Source of the DNA: Struthidea cinerea
Taxonomy: Eukaryota > Chordata > Aves > Passeriformes > Corcoracidae
Assembly: GCA_013397865.1 (NCBI GenBank)
Contig: VZTI01003657.1
Coordinates: 306,806 to 370,805, forward strand
Reading direction: 5' to 3'
Length of the DNA: 64,000 bases
A program made the translations under genes and the position numbers. Below, piece after piece: positions 52,701 to 61,253 of the stretch. The notes under the pieces are model-generated. The model did not search any database. It was not told where the DNA came from and saw only the letters and a list, made by a program, of their open reading frames with translations. Numbering within the stretch: position 1 is the first letter of the stretch; each line of letters opens with the position of its first letter.

Positions 52701-55700
52701 AAAATGACATAAAATGGGAACTGAGGGGGTTGCTGCAGTGAATGCTTGGGGTAGCTATGTCTGTATTCCCAGGATTTGGCTGTGGCTGGTGTCGGGATGT
52801 GCACCCCGGGGTTTGGGGTGAGGCAAGGGGTCCCCCCCCAGTGTGGGATGGGGTGCTTGCAGCTGTGTGGGCTTCGCTCAGGTGCTGGCAGTGATCCAGC
52901 AAATATAAATACATTTGGACCAAAATAAATGGAAGTTTTCACTAAAATTCTTATTGCCTGTCTGGAAAAAAAATTGATGAAAACTTCTTCTGTAGAGAAA
53001 TTAATTTTCCCTTTAAAAAGCTTAAATTTTTTTTTAGAGCAATCACTTTTGGTTGGATTATTATGGGGCTTTTTTCCCTAACCTGCTTTATACCTTATCA
53101 TTTTTTTCCTTGCTGGAAAGCAAGAGAAGGGAGGAAAATGGACATTTAAAAGTCCCTTCCATCCCAAACTATTCTATGATTTGATTAAGTGAGCAGAAGA
53201 TCTGGGCTTTAAGAAGGAAAAGAAGAACAGGAAGAGTGTGGGCCAGGCATTGGGCAGGTGGGGTGCAGGCCGGGCCCCACTGCCCAGAGATGCTCAGAGC
53301 TCCAGCTCTGTCCAGCTGGGTTTGGCAGCGAAATACCAGTTTGCCACCTTTTAAAAGGCTGCACGTGCCCCGGGCGCTCTGTGCCTCCATTCCCCCTCCA
53401 CCTCCTGGAGCTGTGGCTGGGTGGGGAGTCCCTCTGGAGACAGGAGTTTGCAAACACAGATCTGAAAGTATTTTGGGGTCAGCCTGTGCAGTCGCATCAT
53501 GGGTGAGCGCCGAAGGGCCACGTGAAATTGCAAAGCATTTGCTCTCCGGGACGGAAAGCTTTTTTATATTATATTTCCCCCCTCCTTCTTCTGGCACGCA
53601 CTTCAATTGCAGCAATTCACCATCAGCACCCGAGCCTCTGCTGGCCTGGCTCTGATGGAGATAAGATGCCTCTTCCCTATAAATCTCAGGGAAAAAAAAA
53701 TATACATAAAGGTTGATGTGCTCTGAAATGGGTTTTTGCTTTGTTGCTCTATTTTCGCCCGTGTGTATTAACCCCGGGGACACCATGAAAGAGCCGGTGT
53801 GCCGGGAGCACCTGCTGGGGTCAGGCTTCCTCATTAGTTTTGTCGGGCAGCGCCGAATAAGCCCGGCCGTGGTGCGGGGACACGCGGGTGCCCGCCCGCC
53901 CCGCCGCTCGCTGCCAGCGTCCTGCTTTTCCCTGCCTGACTTGCTTCTCCGCAGCCATCCCGCCTCCAGCTGTGGGGGCGTTGGAGGAAAAGATGAGATC
54001 AAGTTGAGGGGAAAAATTGGCTGATTCTGCCAACCCCTTTGTTCCCGGGGCCCCCGGTAAGCGCCGGTGCTGTGCCGTGCCGCTCCTGCGCTTTGGGATG
54101 GGGGATGCGCTCTGGGCTTGGAGCTGCCAGCAGTGTTGGCCATGGCAATGCCACTGACTGTCCCTCTTCTCTCCCTCTCCCTGCAGAACCAGGCTCCTCC
54201 CGGGCTCTACACGAAGACCTGTGATCCGGCCAACTCTCCCGACACCCCGGACGTGCTGGAGATCAAGTTTGAGCGGGGTAAGAGCCTCCTTGCTGCCAGA
54301 CCCTCGTCCCTGGGCCCCCAAGACAAGCCCCACTTCCCAGCCAGGACTGGGGTTCCCTGGCAGCTGGGAGTATCCCCAGGGTGGGGGCAGATGGGTGAGC
54401 CCTGACTCGTGACATCAGGGCTGAGGATGGTGCTTGCAGCACACCAGGGCTCTCTGAGGTGTGCAGAGGGTCTGCTTAGATCTCAGGGGCTTTCTGGGAC
54501 CCCCCCCTGAGAGCGGAAAGGGGTCTGAGCCCCCTCACCCACCATCAAAGTGCAGTGGGCACAGGGTGCCCTCTCCTGCCGGTGGCACACGGGTGGCTCT
54601 GGGGACGTGCAGGTGATGCTGGCCAGTGTAACAGCTGGGGAGACACTCCAGCAGGAGTGATGCCGTCGTGGAGGAGACAGGGATGCTCCATCACGTCCCT
54701 GGGGACACACGGCAAGGCCCAGCCCCGCAGCCATCACTGAAGAGGGGACACAGGGCAGCAGCTCCGCCTCTGCCAGCCACGGCCATCCCCGTGCCACCAT
54801 CCATCCTGGCAGCAGTGGCGAGCCCAGCACAGGCTGGGGGGAGACCCCGCTGGGAGGGGACACCCCCTCCCCGCCGCCAGCCTCCCTGCTCCATTATAAT
54901 GATCCCCCTGCAAGGAGCAGCCCCCCTCCCGGCAGCCCATTCAGCCCCTAGTTAATTTATTTGAAGTTTTAATCTAATTATTAACTATTTCAAAGGCTAA
55001 GCAGCTTTCAGCAACAACAGCCCCGACAACGTCGGCTCTTCGCCGAGCGGACCCCGGCCAATATCCCGGCGGAGGATGCGGAGAGAAAGAGCTGGGGNNN
55101 NNNNNNNNNNNNNNNNNNNNNNNNNNNNNNNCAGTGGGGGGGAGCTGACAGCCCCCATCACTAGACCGGGCTCTAGCGGGCGCCTATATAATAAAGACTA
55201 GAAAGGGAGGCATTGAGGCTGATTGGCAACTGATAGTGCGTTAAATGGTAATGAGGAGGGCAGATGGAGGGGGGATTAGCCTCCAACTCCGCACCGCTTT
55301 TCTTTGTGGGCCCCGCAGCCCCCTTGTCAGCTTCCTAATACATTTATTGCTCATTTCACACCGCTAAAGAAAAATGCCTCTTTCTATTCAGCATCCCCCC
55401 CACCACCCCGCTCTGCTTTGCTCCTGCCCGGCACCCTTAAGAAAAAATTTAAGAGGGGTGGGGGGGAAGAAAAGGTGCAATAAATTAATTCATGGCGAGG
55501 AGCACCCTGCCGCGGGGTGCGTGTGCGTGCGTGTGCGAGCAGCCGTGCCCCGGTGTGGGGGTCCCCCCCAGACACCCCCCATGCTGGCGAGGGAAGGAGG
55601 GGGAGCACACATTTGTCACTCTGTCCCCCCCTCTCCGGCAAGGGCTGGTGGGACAGAAGGTGCTGCGCTGTAAGACAATTGCGGAGCGTGAAATTCAATT

Positions 55701-58700
55701 AGTTAAGGGCCTGGTTGCAATTTCACAGGCCCTAAAAAAAAAGAGAGGGAGAAGAGAGAGGAAAAGGGGGGGGTGACATTTTTATGGCCTTTCTTATTTA
55801 TTTATTTCGCTCCTCTCCCGAGTTGGGTCCCCCGCCCCTCGCCTCCCCCTCACACCAGCTTGGATATGCCTTTTTAAGAAGTTATTTAGAGTTCATATCT
55901 GTCACATCTATTTAACGCCCACGGGATGATGTTCCGGGGGGATCCTGACACCGGCTGATCCTGCCCGTCCTCTCTCCCTGCCTCTGCAGGTGTCCCAGTG
56001 AAGGTCACCAACTCTGGGGATGGAGCCACTCGTTCCTCAGCCCTGGAGCTCTTTGTGTACCTGAACGACATCGCGTGAGTGCCAGCCTGTCCGGCTGGCA
56101 GAGGGGCCAAGGGCAGCACCCCCAGGGCACCCAGGGTGGGGTGGAAGCAGGATGCTCACAGCAGACACGTTCTGATGAGCCCAGGGATGGTGGTCAGCGA
56201 TGGGATGGTCCCAGCTGGGTCCCAGTTGTCCCATAAATGCCAGGAAGCAGAGCTGGGCACCAAGACCAGGGTTTTGCTTGCTGTGCATGAGGAGGATTAA
56301 AAAGCCCTCTGAAAAATCTCTGGGCTGCCTGTGTGCTGCCCCAGTTGCCCTGCCCACTGCAGGGCACCCTTTACTTGTTGTCCCAGCTCAGTCCTGGACC
56401 CGCTGCTCTCACATCTTGCCTCACCCTGCCTCCCTGAGAGGGCTCAGTGTCCCTTTCGTGTGGAGAATTGACTTTTTTGGGCCATGGAGACCTGCTGGCC
56501 AGGTTCATTGCCCTTTTCTACTCCTGTCTCCACAGCAGCAGCTCCTTTGGGGTTTTCTTTCCTGTGCCACCCCATGCCTGGTTTCTGCTGCTGCTGGCAC
56601 AGAACCATCCTCAGGAGTTCTCCCAAAAATACAGCAGCACCCATGAGGGCACCCACTCCTCCTAAGTGCCACCCAGTGCCTGGCCATCCTCCTCTGTGTC
56701 TCTGCCTTCATCCTCCTGGTGGTGAATGGGAATGAACTTTCCCATGTAGTTCACTTTTTAAATGGTTATTAAGTGGTTTTAAAATTTCTTTGGGAATACA
56801 GCTGTGGCATGTCCTGTCTCTTTGCCCAGTTTATTTTCCAGTGGTCTGAGTGCCACGGCTGCCTGTGGCACTGGTGGAGAGAAAAATCAATTTCCTTGTC
56901 ACCTGCCTTATCTGGGGTCTCTACCGATGGTCTGCAGTGCTGCTCAGGGGCTGGCCCGCTGTCCTTTGGGGTTTTTCCCCACTGTCCACCCCTCTGACCC
57001 ACCTTTCACAGCCACCTCTGTCCCACTGTGGGACTGCTGCAACCTCCCTTCTCCTCACAGGGGCAAGCACGGGGTCGGGCGCATCGACATCGTGGAGAAT
57101 CGCTTCGTTGGGATGAAGTCCAGAGGTGAGCCCACCCTGTCCTCAAAAGATAAAAAAGTGGGAAAACCACGGCGGGATATGGCGGGCGCTCAGTAATCCT
57201 GGGGTGCTTTGGTTCAGGTCACACCAGCAGCCCTCAACCTTTGCCTCCCCATCAGCTTTGGGCAAGATTTCCCCATGACAGGGACTTCTTGTTGCTCTCT
57301 AATGACAGCAGCTGCCCACTCGCTGCCACTGCTGGCACCAGCCCTGGGTGCCAGTGCCTCCAGGGAGACCTGTCCCCAGTGGGAAATGCACCGGGCTGTG
57401 GCTTGTGTGGGGAGATGCTCATGGGAGGTCCTGGATGGTGCCAGACTCTCTAATACCTGTACAAACCACAGGAAGCTGATGCAAGTTACTGTTTGGTTTG
57501 TTTTAAAAAGCGAACCTTTGATTTACCTACACATTTTTGAGGCCATGACTCCTAATATTGATCTTCCATTGGGATCAATTTCACTGGAAACCTCTGGAGG
57601 CAGTGAGCTACCCTGTGCAAAATTAAGTAAGGAGGTGGCTTACTTAATTTCCCAACTCCTTACTGCAAATCTTTTGTCTGAAATCTCATTAATACCTAAT
57701 TAGATGCTTCCTTTCTTTAAACTTGCCCTCTGTGCGGGACGGCAGCAAATATTTTGGTAAGACTAAGCCTGTGGTCTTCCCACCACAGGGCACCGCTGCA
57801 AAAGGCAAGAAACAAAACCCCAAATCATTTGATCTGAGTTCGAATAATCAAATTAAAACCAAAAGAAGGAAGGAAAAACCCCAACCCCAACCTGCACACG
57901 CCAGCCTGTGCATTTGCATGCAGGATGCTGAGTAATTTGTCAAAATCTATTTTATTTTTTTAAGAGCCACTGACACGCTCTAGTGACCCTTCCAGCATTT
58001 AATAATTTCTCTAAACCCCATTTAACTGTCATGTCTGTCTCCTGCGTGACATCGCCCAGCGATCGCTGCCGCGTTTGTGCGCCCGCGGACGCGGGAGGAC
58101 CGGGGGTTCTGGGGACAGCACTGCGGGGATGAGGCCTTGGGGTGGGCTCCCCGGGGGGATGAGGCCTTGGGGTGGGCTCCCCGGGGGGATGGGACCTTGG
58201 GGTGGGCTCCCCCCTTGCTTTGAGCAGGATGCTGCTCCTGGTTGGCTTCTTGGGATTAAGAGAAACCTCCCAGAAATCTGCTCTGTGAGATGTCCTGTGG
58301 CACAGATGGAGAGCTGGGATGGGAGCAGGCTGGAACAGGAGGGTGCTGTGGGTACTTGCCCCCCCAGCCCCGGGGCTTTTTTTGGGGTGCAGGGCAGCTC
58401 AGAGTGACCCCACCCCTGCCTGGAGCATTTTGGACCCCAAATGGGTTTAGGATCAATGGTGCAGGAGATGGGAGCTGGGCTTGGAGGAGACAATCCCTTA
58501 AATCCCAGCAGTGTGCAGTGGCCCCACAGATTTGGGGTTCTGCAGGGGAAACTGAGGCACAGGCAGGCAGCAGCATGGCCAGAGCCTTCCCTGTCGTGGA
58601 GGTGGCAGCGAAGGTGCCTTCCCTCCTTCATCCCCCAGTCCCAGGAAGTCGGAGAAGAGAAAAATTCATTTGCATTAATTTTTACTAAGCTCCTAATTGA

Positions 58701-61253
58701 ACTTCGTTAAGGCCTAATGGGCGAGGGGCGCATGGAACGCACCCGCACCAGCCTTTTAAGCCCTATTAACTCGGTTTTGCCATATTTGTTTTAGTGGGAG
58801 GAGGGTGGCTAATTACAGGGTGCCAGGAGCGGCGCTCCAGCCGCTCGGGGGGCACGGCTGGGCCGGGGGCTCCGGGCTGCAGCAGGAGCACGGCCCTGCC
58901 TCTCCCTCCCTTTCACATCCTCATTATCAAATTATCTTTTTAACTCCGAAGGGGGGCTAATTAAGTGAAGTAAATGAAATCAGTGGGGAGGAAGAGGGAA
59001 GGAGGGGGGCTGCTGCCAAAAGCCGAGCGCTGCCTCGGCTGGGGCTTTTCCTCCCCTTGGCTTTCTCCTCCTTTTTCCCTTTCCTCCTCTGGATGCGCTG
59101 AGCTGATGGAGGAGGAAAGTGGAAAACTCCTTCCCTGCAATGAACACACACCAGGCCAAACTCGGCCTCCGGGCTCAGCCTCGGACCTGGACCAGGGGTA
59201 GAAATTTGGGCAGCATTTTCCCATGGGCACGGCATTGCCCTGCCCTTCCCCTCGGGAAGGCACCACATCCCTTCCCGTCCCACGGATGACGTCGGGAGTG
59301 ACAGCCTGCACTCAGCACAGCAAAATTGCTTGGATGGAGGTGAAGTGACAGCCGAGGTTACAAATTAGAAAATTTTAAGTAGCGGCAGCTGTCTCCTTGG
59401 CTATCCCCCTCCACATCCCCCCTGCTCCGATCCCCCCTTCCCCAGCACTAATTATGGGGTGATTGAAGCATCGTTGGGCTGCAGTGCTGACACCTCTGTC
59501 TTTTTCCTGTAAACACGGGGAGATGAAAATAGACACTTGGAGATGCTGTGAGTGTCACTTTGAAGGTGTCTCTCGTCTCCTCGCAGCGGCGAGGCTGGAG
59601 AGTGGCTGTCAGCTGCCCTCCCCTCTGCCCCAGCTGACACTCTCTGGTCCTGTCCTCCAGAACCCGCAGATGGGCGGGAGATGGGGGTCAGGGCATGTAC
59701 CCAAATCTTCAGTCCAAAATGGCTTTAACGTCTCCTAAGGGGAAGGAGAGGGAATATTAGTTGTGTTAGTGGTGGGCTCAGCTCCACAGTCAGTGGCTGG
59801 AGGGGACAAAGAGCAGCTCTCTGTGCCCCTGTGCCACTGCCGTGCCCACGGGGACAGCTGGCCTTTGGTGTTAACTCAGCTGTCTGCTCCCACAGCCCTG
59901 AGGGAATGGATGTTTGGTGAACACCGAGCTGCCCCAGGGACTGGGCTGCAGCGTCACTGGGGTGGCTGGAGAGGAGGGGTTGGCTCTCCTTTGGGAGGGT
60001 CGGATCCTGTTATGTGCCTGCAGGATGCTGAAATCGTGGACACTGCTCGGGATGAGCTCTGATGGAAGAGGCTCGGGCTGCTGTGCTTGTGGCTCCCGTT
60101 GTGTCCGTGGGACCATAGCCACACTGGGACAGGACATGCTGAACCTGTGCCACTCTCCAGGGCACTGAGAGAGCAGGGCCTGGTGAAGTTCTGAGCCCCG
60201 TGGGCTCCCCTCAGCCTCTCTTGGGCTGGAGCTGTTTGGGGGCACAGCCCCTTCAGAGGGTTTAATTTCCCACAGCGTTCCTTTGTGCCCTTTGCCATCC
60301 CCATGAGTGCGCCACAGCAGATGCCCAGCACTGGGAAGGGACCACCCCCGTAGGCAGGCAGGGGACAGGGACGTGCTGGTGGAGCAGCCCTGCCTGTGGG
60401 CAGGTTACAGCTTTTCCCATCACGCATTCACTGCCGGACCAGCTCAGCATTTCCCCATGATATTTCCACCTGCATCCAACACGGATGGGAGCCCTGCGTG
60501 GCCGTACTCGTATTTAAACACCAAATAACCACATCATGCACAAAACAAGCCCCGAACGGCTGGAACAAAGGAGCAGCTTGCCGAAATAATTAAGCATCCT
60601 CCATCCCCAGGCCTTGTGCAATGGGGGGCAGCAGAAAGGGACTGGGGGGGCCCTGCCAACCCCAAAGGAGGTTTCCCTCCCAGCCCCCAGGTAGCCTCAT
60701 TGCTTCCCAGCGGATGCGCGGGGCCCTTTCTCACCAGCCGAGGGGAGAGGAGGGTATTTCAGGCCCTGCGCTCCCCATGCCTGTGCCCCGCTCGTTCCGT
60801 TAATTACAGGTTTTCAGCCGCAGACCGTTGGGCATGGATGGGTGGGGGGATCGGTTCCCAAACCCTGTCATTTAGCCTCGTCAGAGTGCCTCTTCAAAGA
60901 GGGGAATCTAGAAATTTTCTCCGCAAGGTGCGGAGTGGACTGTCTCGGCCCCAGCATGAATATAATGACAGATGCATTTTACAGCGAGCTGAGACTGAAT
61001 GCGCTCGACCACGGCTCCTTCTGTCAGCCAAGTCATTATTTTTTGTCATTTGCTGACAGTTTTGGTCTCATTCGTTTCTCTCTCTTTTTCTGCTTTTCCC
61101 CCTGCCTGGAAAAATGGCTAGGTATCTATGAGACCCCAGCAGGAACGATCCTATACCACGCGCATTTAGATATCGAGGCCTTCACCATGGATCGGGAAGT
61201 GCGGAAAATCAAGCAGGGGCTCTCCCTGAAATTCTCGGAGCTGGTGTACAACG
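43651..61253 (+). CDS. ASS1: Argininosuccinate synthase, 3'-truncated by window end
   Basis: ASS1 joins citrulline and aspartate with ATP to form argininosuccinate in the cytosol. In uricotelic birds it serves arginine recycling and the citrulline-NO cycle rather than urea excretion. Coding exons: 43651-43758, 44210-44278, 44529-44717, 46589-46645, 47089-47163, 50140-50210, 50601-50631, 54187-54277, 55990-56074, 57061-57125 and 61122-61253, giving 324 residues in one frame. Key motifs: ATP-binding AYSGGLDTSC (about residues 10-19), EDRYLLGTALARP, the HGATGKGNDQVRFE loop, PWSMDENLMHIS, PPGLYTKT, and SRGIYETPAGTILYHAHLD. All introns are GT-AG. Human ASS1 has 412 residues, so about 88 residues (the C-terminal oligomerisation helix) lie beyond 64,000; I found no further coding exon in 61,254-64,000. 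No disabling change is seen, so the gene appears intact. Confidence 0.97.
44210..47163 (+). CDS. ASS1: ASS1 coding exons 2-5 (residues 37-166)
   Basis: Exons are 44210-44278, 44529-44717, 46589-46645 and 47089-47163, all starting and ending in phase 0. They encode ANIGQKEDFEAARKKALALG, the segment VYIEDVSREFVEEFIWPAV, the nucleotide/citrulline-binding ATGKGNDQVRFELTCYALCP, and APWRLPEFYQRFPGRREL. The 63-residue second exon of this set contains the substrate-contact segment YLLGTALARPCIARK. Confidence 0.95.
44718..46588 (+). other. ASS1: ASS1 intron 4 with pyrimidine-rich minisatellite
   Basis: At about 45070-45200 a degenerate repeat of the type CCGGTCCCTGTCCCCATTCC recurs several times. At about 46095-46275 a lower-GC block with TAATCAGC, CCAATTAAGG and TATTTAATTATGAGC motifs may be a homeodomain-responsive element. 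Nothing else is recognised. Confidence 0.5.
45070..45200. repeat. Degenerate CCCTGTCCC-type minisatellite
   Basis: Units of roughly 12-18 bases built from GGTCCCTGTCCCCAT or TCCCTATCCC are reiterated with variation. Likely polymorphic; no function indicated. Confidence 0.6.
47258..47317. repeat. 20-bp minisatellite, 3 copies
   Basis: The unit TGACCACGGGATGCTCAGGG is repeated three times, the last copy diverging at its end. It lies within ASS1 intron 6. Confidence 0.85.
47440..47995. promoter_or_regulatory. Candidate conserved regulatory block, ASS1 intron 6
   Basis: Two AT-rich segments contain TAATTACC, GGCTATTAATGG, CAATCAATC and ATTGTCAAATAGGGG motifs, which resemble homeodomain and Pbx/Meis-type sites. 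They stand out from GC-rich flanks and match no repeat I recognise. Inferred, not demonstrated. Confidence 0.35.
49664..49815 (-). mobile_element. CR1 LINE 3'-end remnant
   Basis: The sequence GAATCACAGAATCATGGAAC followed by GAGTTGGAAGGGACCCACAG and GATCATCAAGTTCAGCTCC is the reverse complement of the CR1 3' end, including the short terminal repeat. CR1 is the dominant LINE of birds. The copy is diverged and 5'-truncated, so it is inactive. Confidence 0.85.
50140..57125 (+). CDS. ASS1: ASS1 coding exons 6-10 (residues 167-280)
   Basis: Exons are 50140-50210, 50601-50631, 54187-54277, 55990-56074 and 57061-57125. They include KHGIPVPVTPQTPWSMDENL, the 31-nt micro-exon YEAGILENPK, NQAPPGLYTKTCDPANSPDT, VPVKVTNSGDGATRSSALEL and HGVGRIDIVENRFVGMKSRG. 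The exon sizes and phases follow the mammalian gene as I recall it. A 34-N assembly gap lies in the intron before the 55990 exon and does not touch coding sequence. Confidence 0.95.
51890..52080. promoter_or_regulatory. Candidate conserved non-coding element A, ASS1 intron 8
   Basis: About 190 bases of balanced composition include GCAGCTAATGTGGAG, CAACAATATCAGCC, GATGAATAAACC and GGCATCGATAGC. There is no repeat signature and no coding frame that fits. The texture (mixed AT-rich words with CpGs retained) is typical of deeply conserved vertebrate enhancers. Confidence 0.4.
52115..52215. repeat. Poly-pyrimidine / poly-T tract
   Basis: A nearly pure C/T stretch with three T runs of seven to twelve bases separated by CC. 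Low complexity; it sits between two candidate regulatory blocks. Confidence 0.8.
52220..52620. promoter_or_regulatory. Candidate conserved non-coding element B, ASS1 intron 8
   Basis: An AT-rich segment with AACTATTTGTCATTTG, GCACCGTAATGATGG, TATTTAGTTATTTTATTTAA and CTAGTTAATAAGTGTGATC motifs. No repeat family or exon is recognised. The density of homeobox-type words suggests an enhancer. Confidence 0.4.
53150..53182 (+). mobile_element. CR1 LINE terminal tail fragment
   Basis: AGTCCCTTCCATCCCAAACT followed by ATTCTATGATT matches the last ~30 bases of CR1 in sense orientation. Only this tail is recognisable. Confidence 0.6.
53450..53720. promoter_or_regulatory. Candidate conserved non-coding element C, ASS1 intron 8
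   Basis: Lower-GC sequence around GAAATTGCAAAGCATTTGC and CTTTTTTATATTATATTTCC, ending in GAAAAAAAAATATACATAAA. The signal is moderate and based on composition only. Confidence 0.3.
54935..55400. promoter_or_regulatory. Candidate regulatory element interrupted by the assembly gap
   Basis: AT-rich words with TAATTA-type homeodomain cores lie on both sides of the 34-N gap, embedded in GC-rich DNA. The gap itself sits in a GC-rich stretch, the usual cause of drop-out. No exon frame fits. Confidence 0.4.
55098..55131. other. Assembly gap, 34 N
   Basis: A run of unknown bases within ASS1 intron 9. The true length may differ. It does not affect the coding sequence. Confidence 0.99.
58121..58212. 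repeat. 30-bp minisatellite, 3 copies
   Basis: A G-rich unit beginning GGGGATGAGGCCTTGGGGTG is repeated three times at 30-bp spacing, the last copy with GGGACC for GAGGCC. G-tract density is high, so quadruplex formation is possible. Confidence 0.85.
60880..61115. promoter_or_regulatory. Candidate conserved element abutting ASS1 coding exon 11
   Basis: Sequence with ATGAATATAATGACAG, GAGACTGAATGCGCTCGACC and AAGTCATTATTTTTTGTC directly precedes the branch/pyrimidine region of the 61122 exon. It may be an enhancer or a splicing regulator; no coding frame joins it to ASS1. Confidence 0.35.
61122..61253 (+). CDS. ASS1: ASS1 coding exon 11 (residues 281-324), last one in window
   Basis: The exon encodes IYETPAGTILYHAHLDIEAF and VRKIKQGLSLKFSELVYN, both strongly conserved in the family. 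It ends in phase 1 at a GTATGT donor, so translation must continue in an exon downstream of the window. Confidence 0.95.

Larger units (their letters stand above)
50632..54186 (+). other. ASS1: ASS1 intron 8
   Basis: This 3.55-kb intron is rich in candidate regulatory blocks: about 51205-51245 (TATTTAAAC, CTCTAATTAGAC), 51890-52080, 52220-52480, 52520-52620 and 53450-53720. A pyrimidine/poly-T tract fills about 52115-52215. A short CR1 3' tail lies at about 53150-53182. Confidence 0.55.
54278..55989 (+). other. ASS1: ASS1 intron 9 with assembly gap and candidate regulatory blocks
   Basis: Blocks at about 54935-55097 and 55132-55400 flank the N gap at 55098-55131 and contain TAGTTAATTTATTTG, TCTAATTATTAAC, CTATATAATAAAGAC, GCGTTAAATGGTAATGAGG and CCTAATACATTTATTGC. 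A further block lies at about 55660-55740 (CAATTAGTTAAGGGCC) and a purine tract at 55732-55775. At about 55790-55925 an AT-rich segment runs close to the next exon. Confidence 0.5.
57126..61121 (+). other. ASS1: ASS1 intron 11
   Basis: This 4-kb intron is the longest fully contained here. AT-rich candidate blocks lie at about 57480-57730, 57930-58040, 58660-58800, 58905-58985, 59340-59460, 60520-60600 and 60880-61115, several with TTAATTA or CTAATTA cores. A 30-bp minisatellite occupies 58121-58212. No exon or RNA gene is recognised. Confidence 0.5.

Noticed and set aside
53169..54143. 324-residue open frame on the - strand in ASS1 intron 8
   Set aside because: No domain or promoter; it spans candidate regulatory blocks and a CR1 tail. 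Treated as chance.
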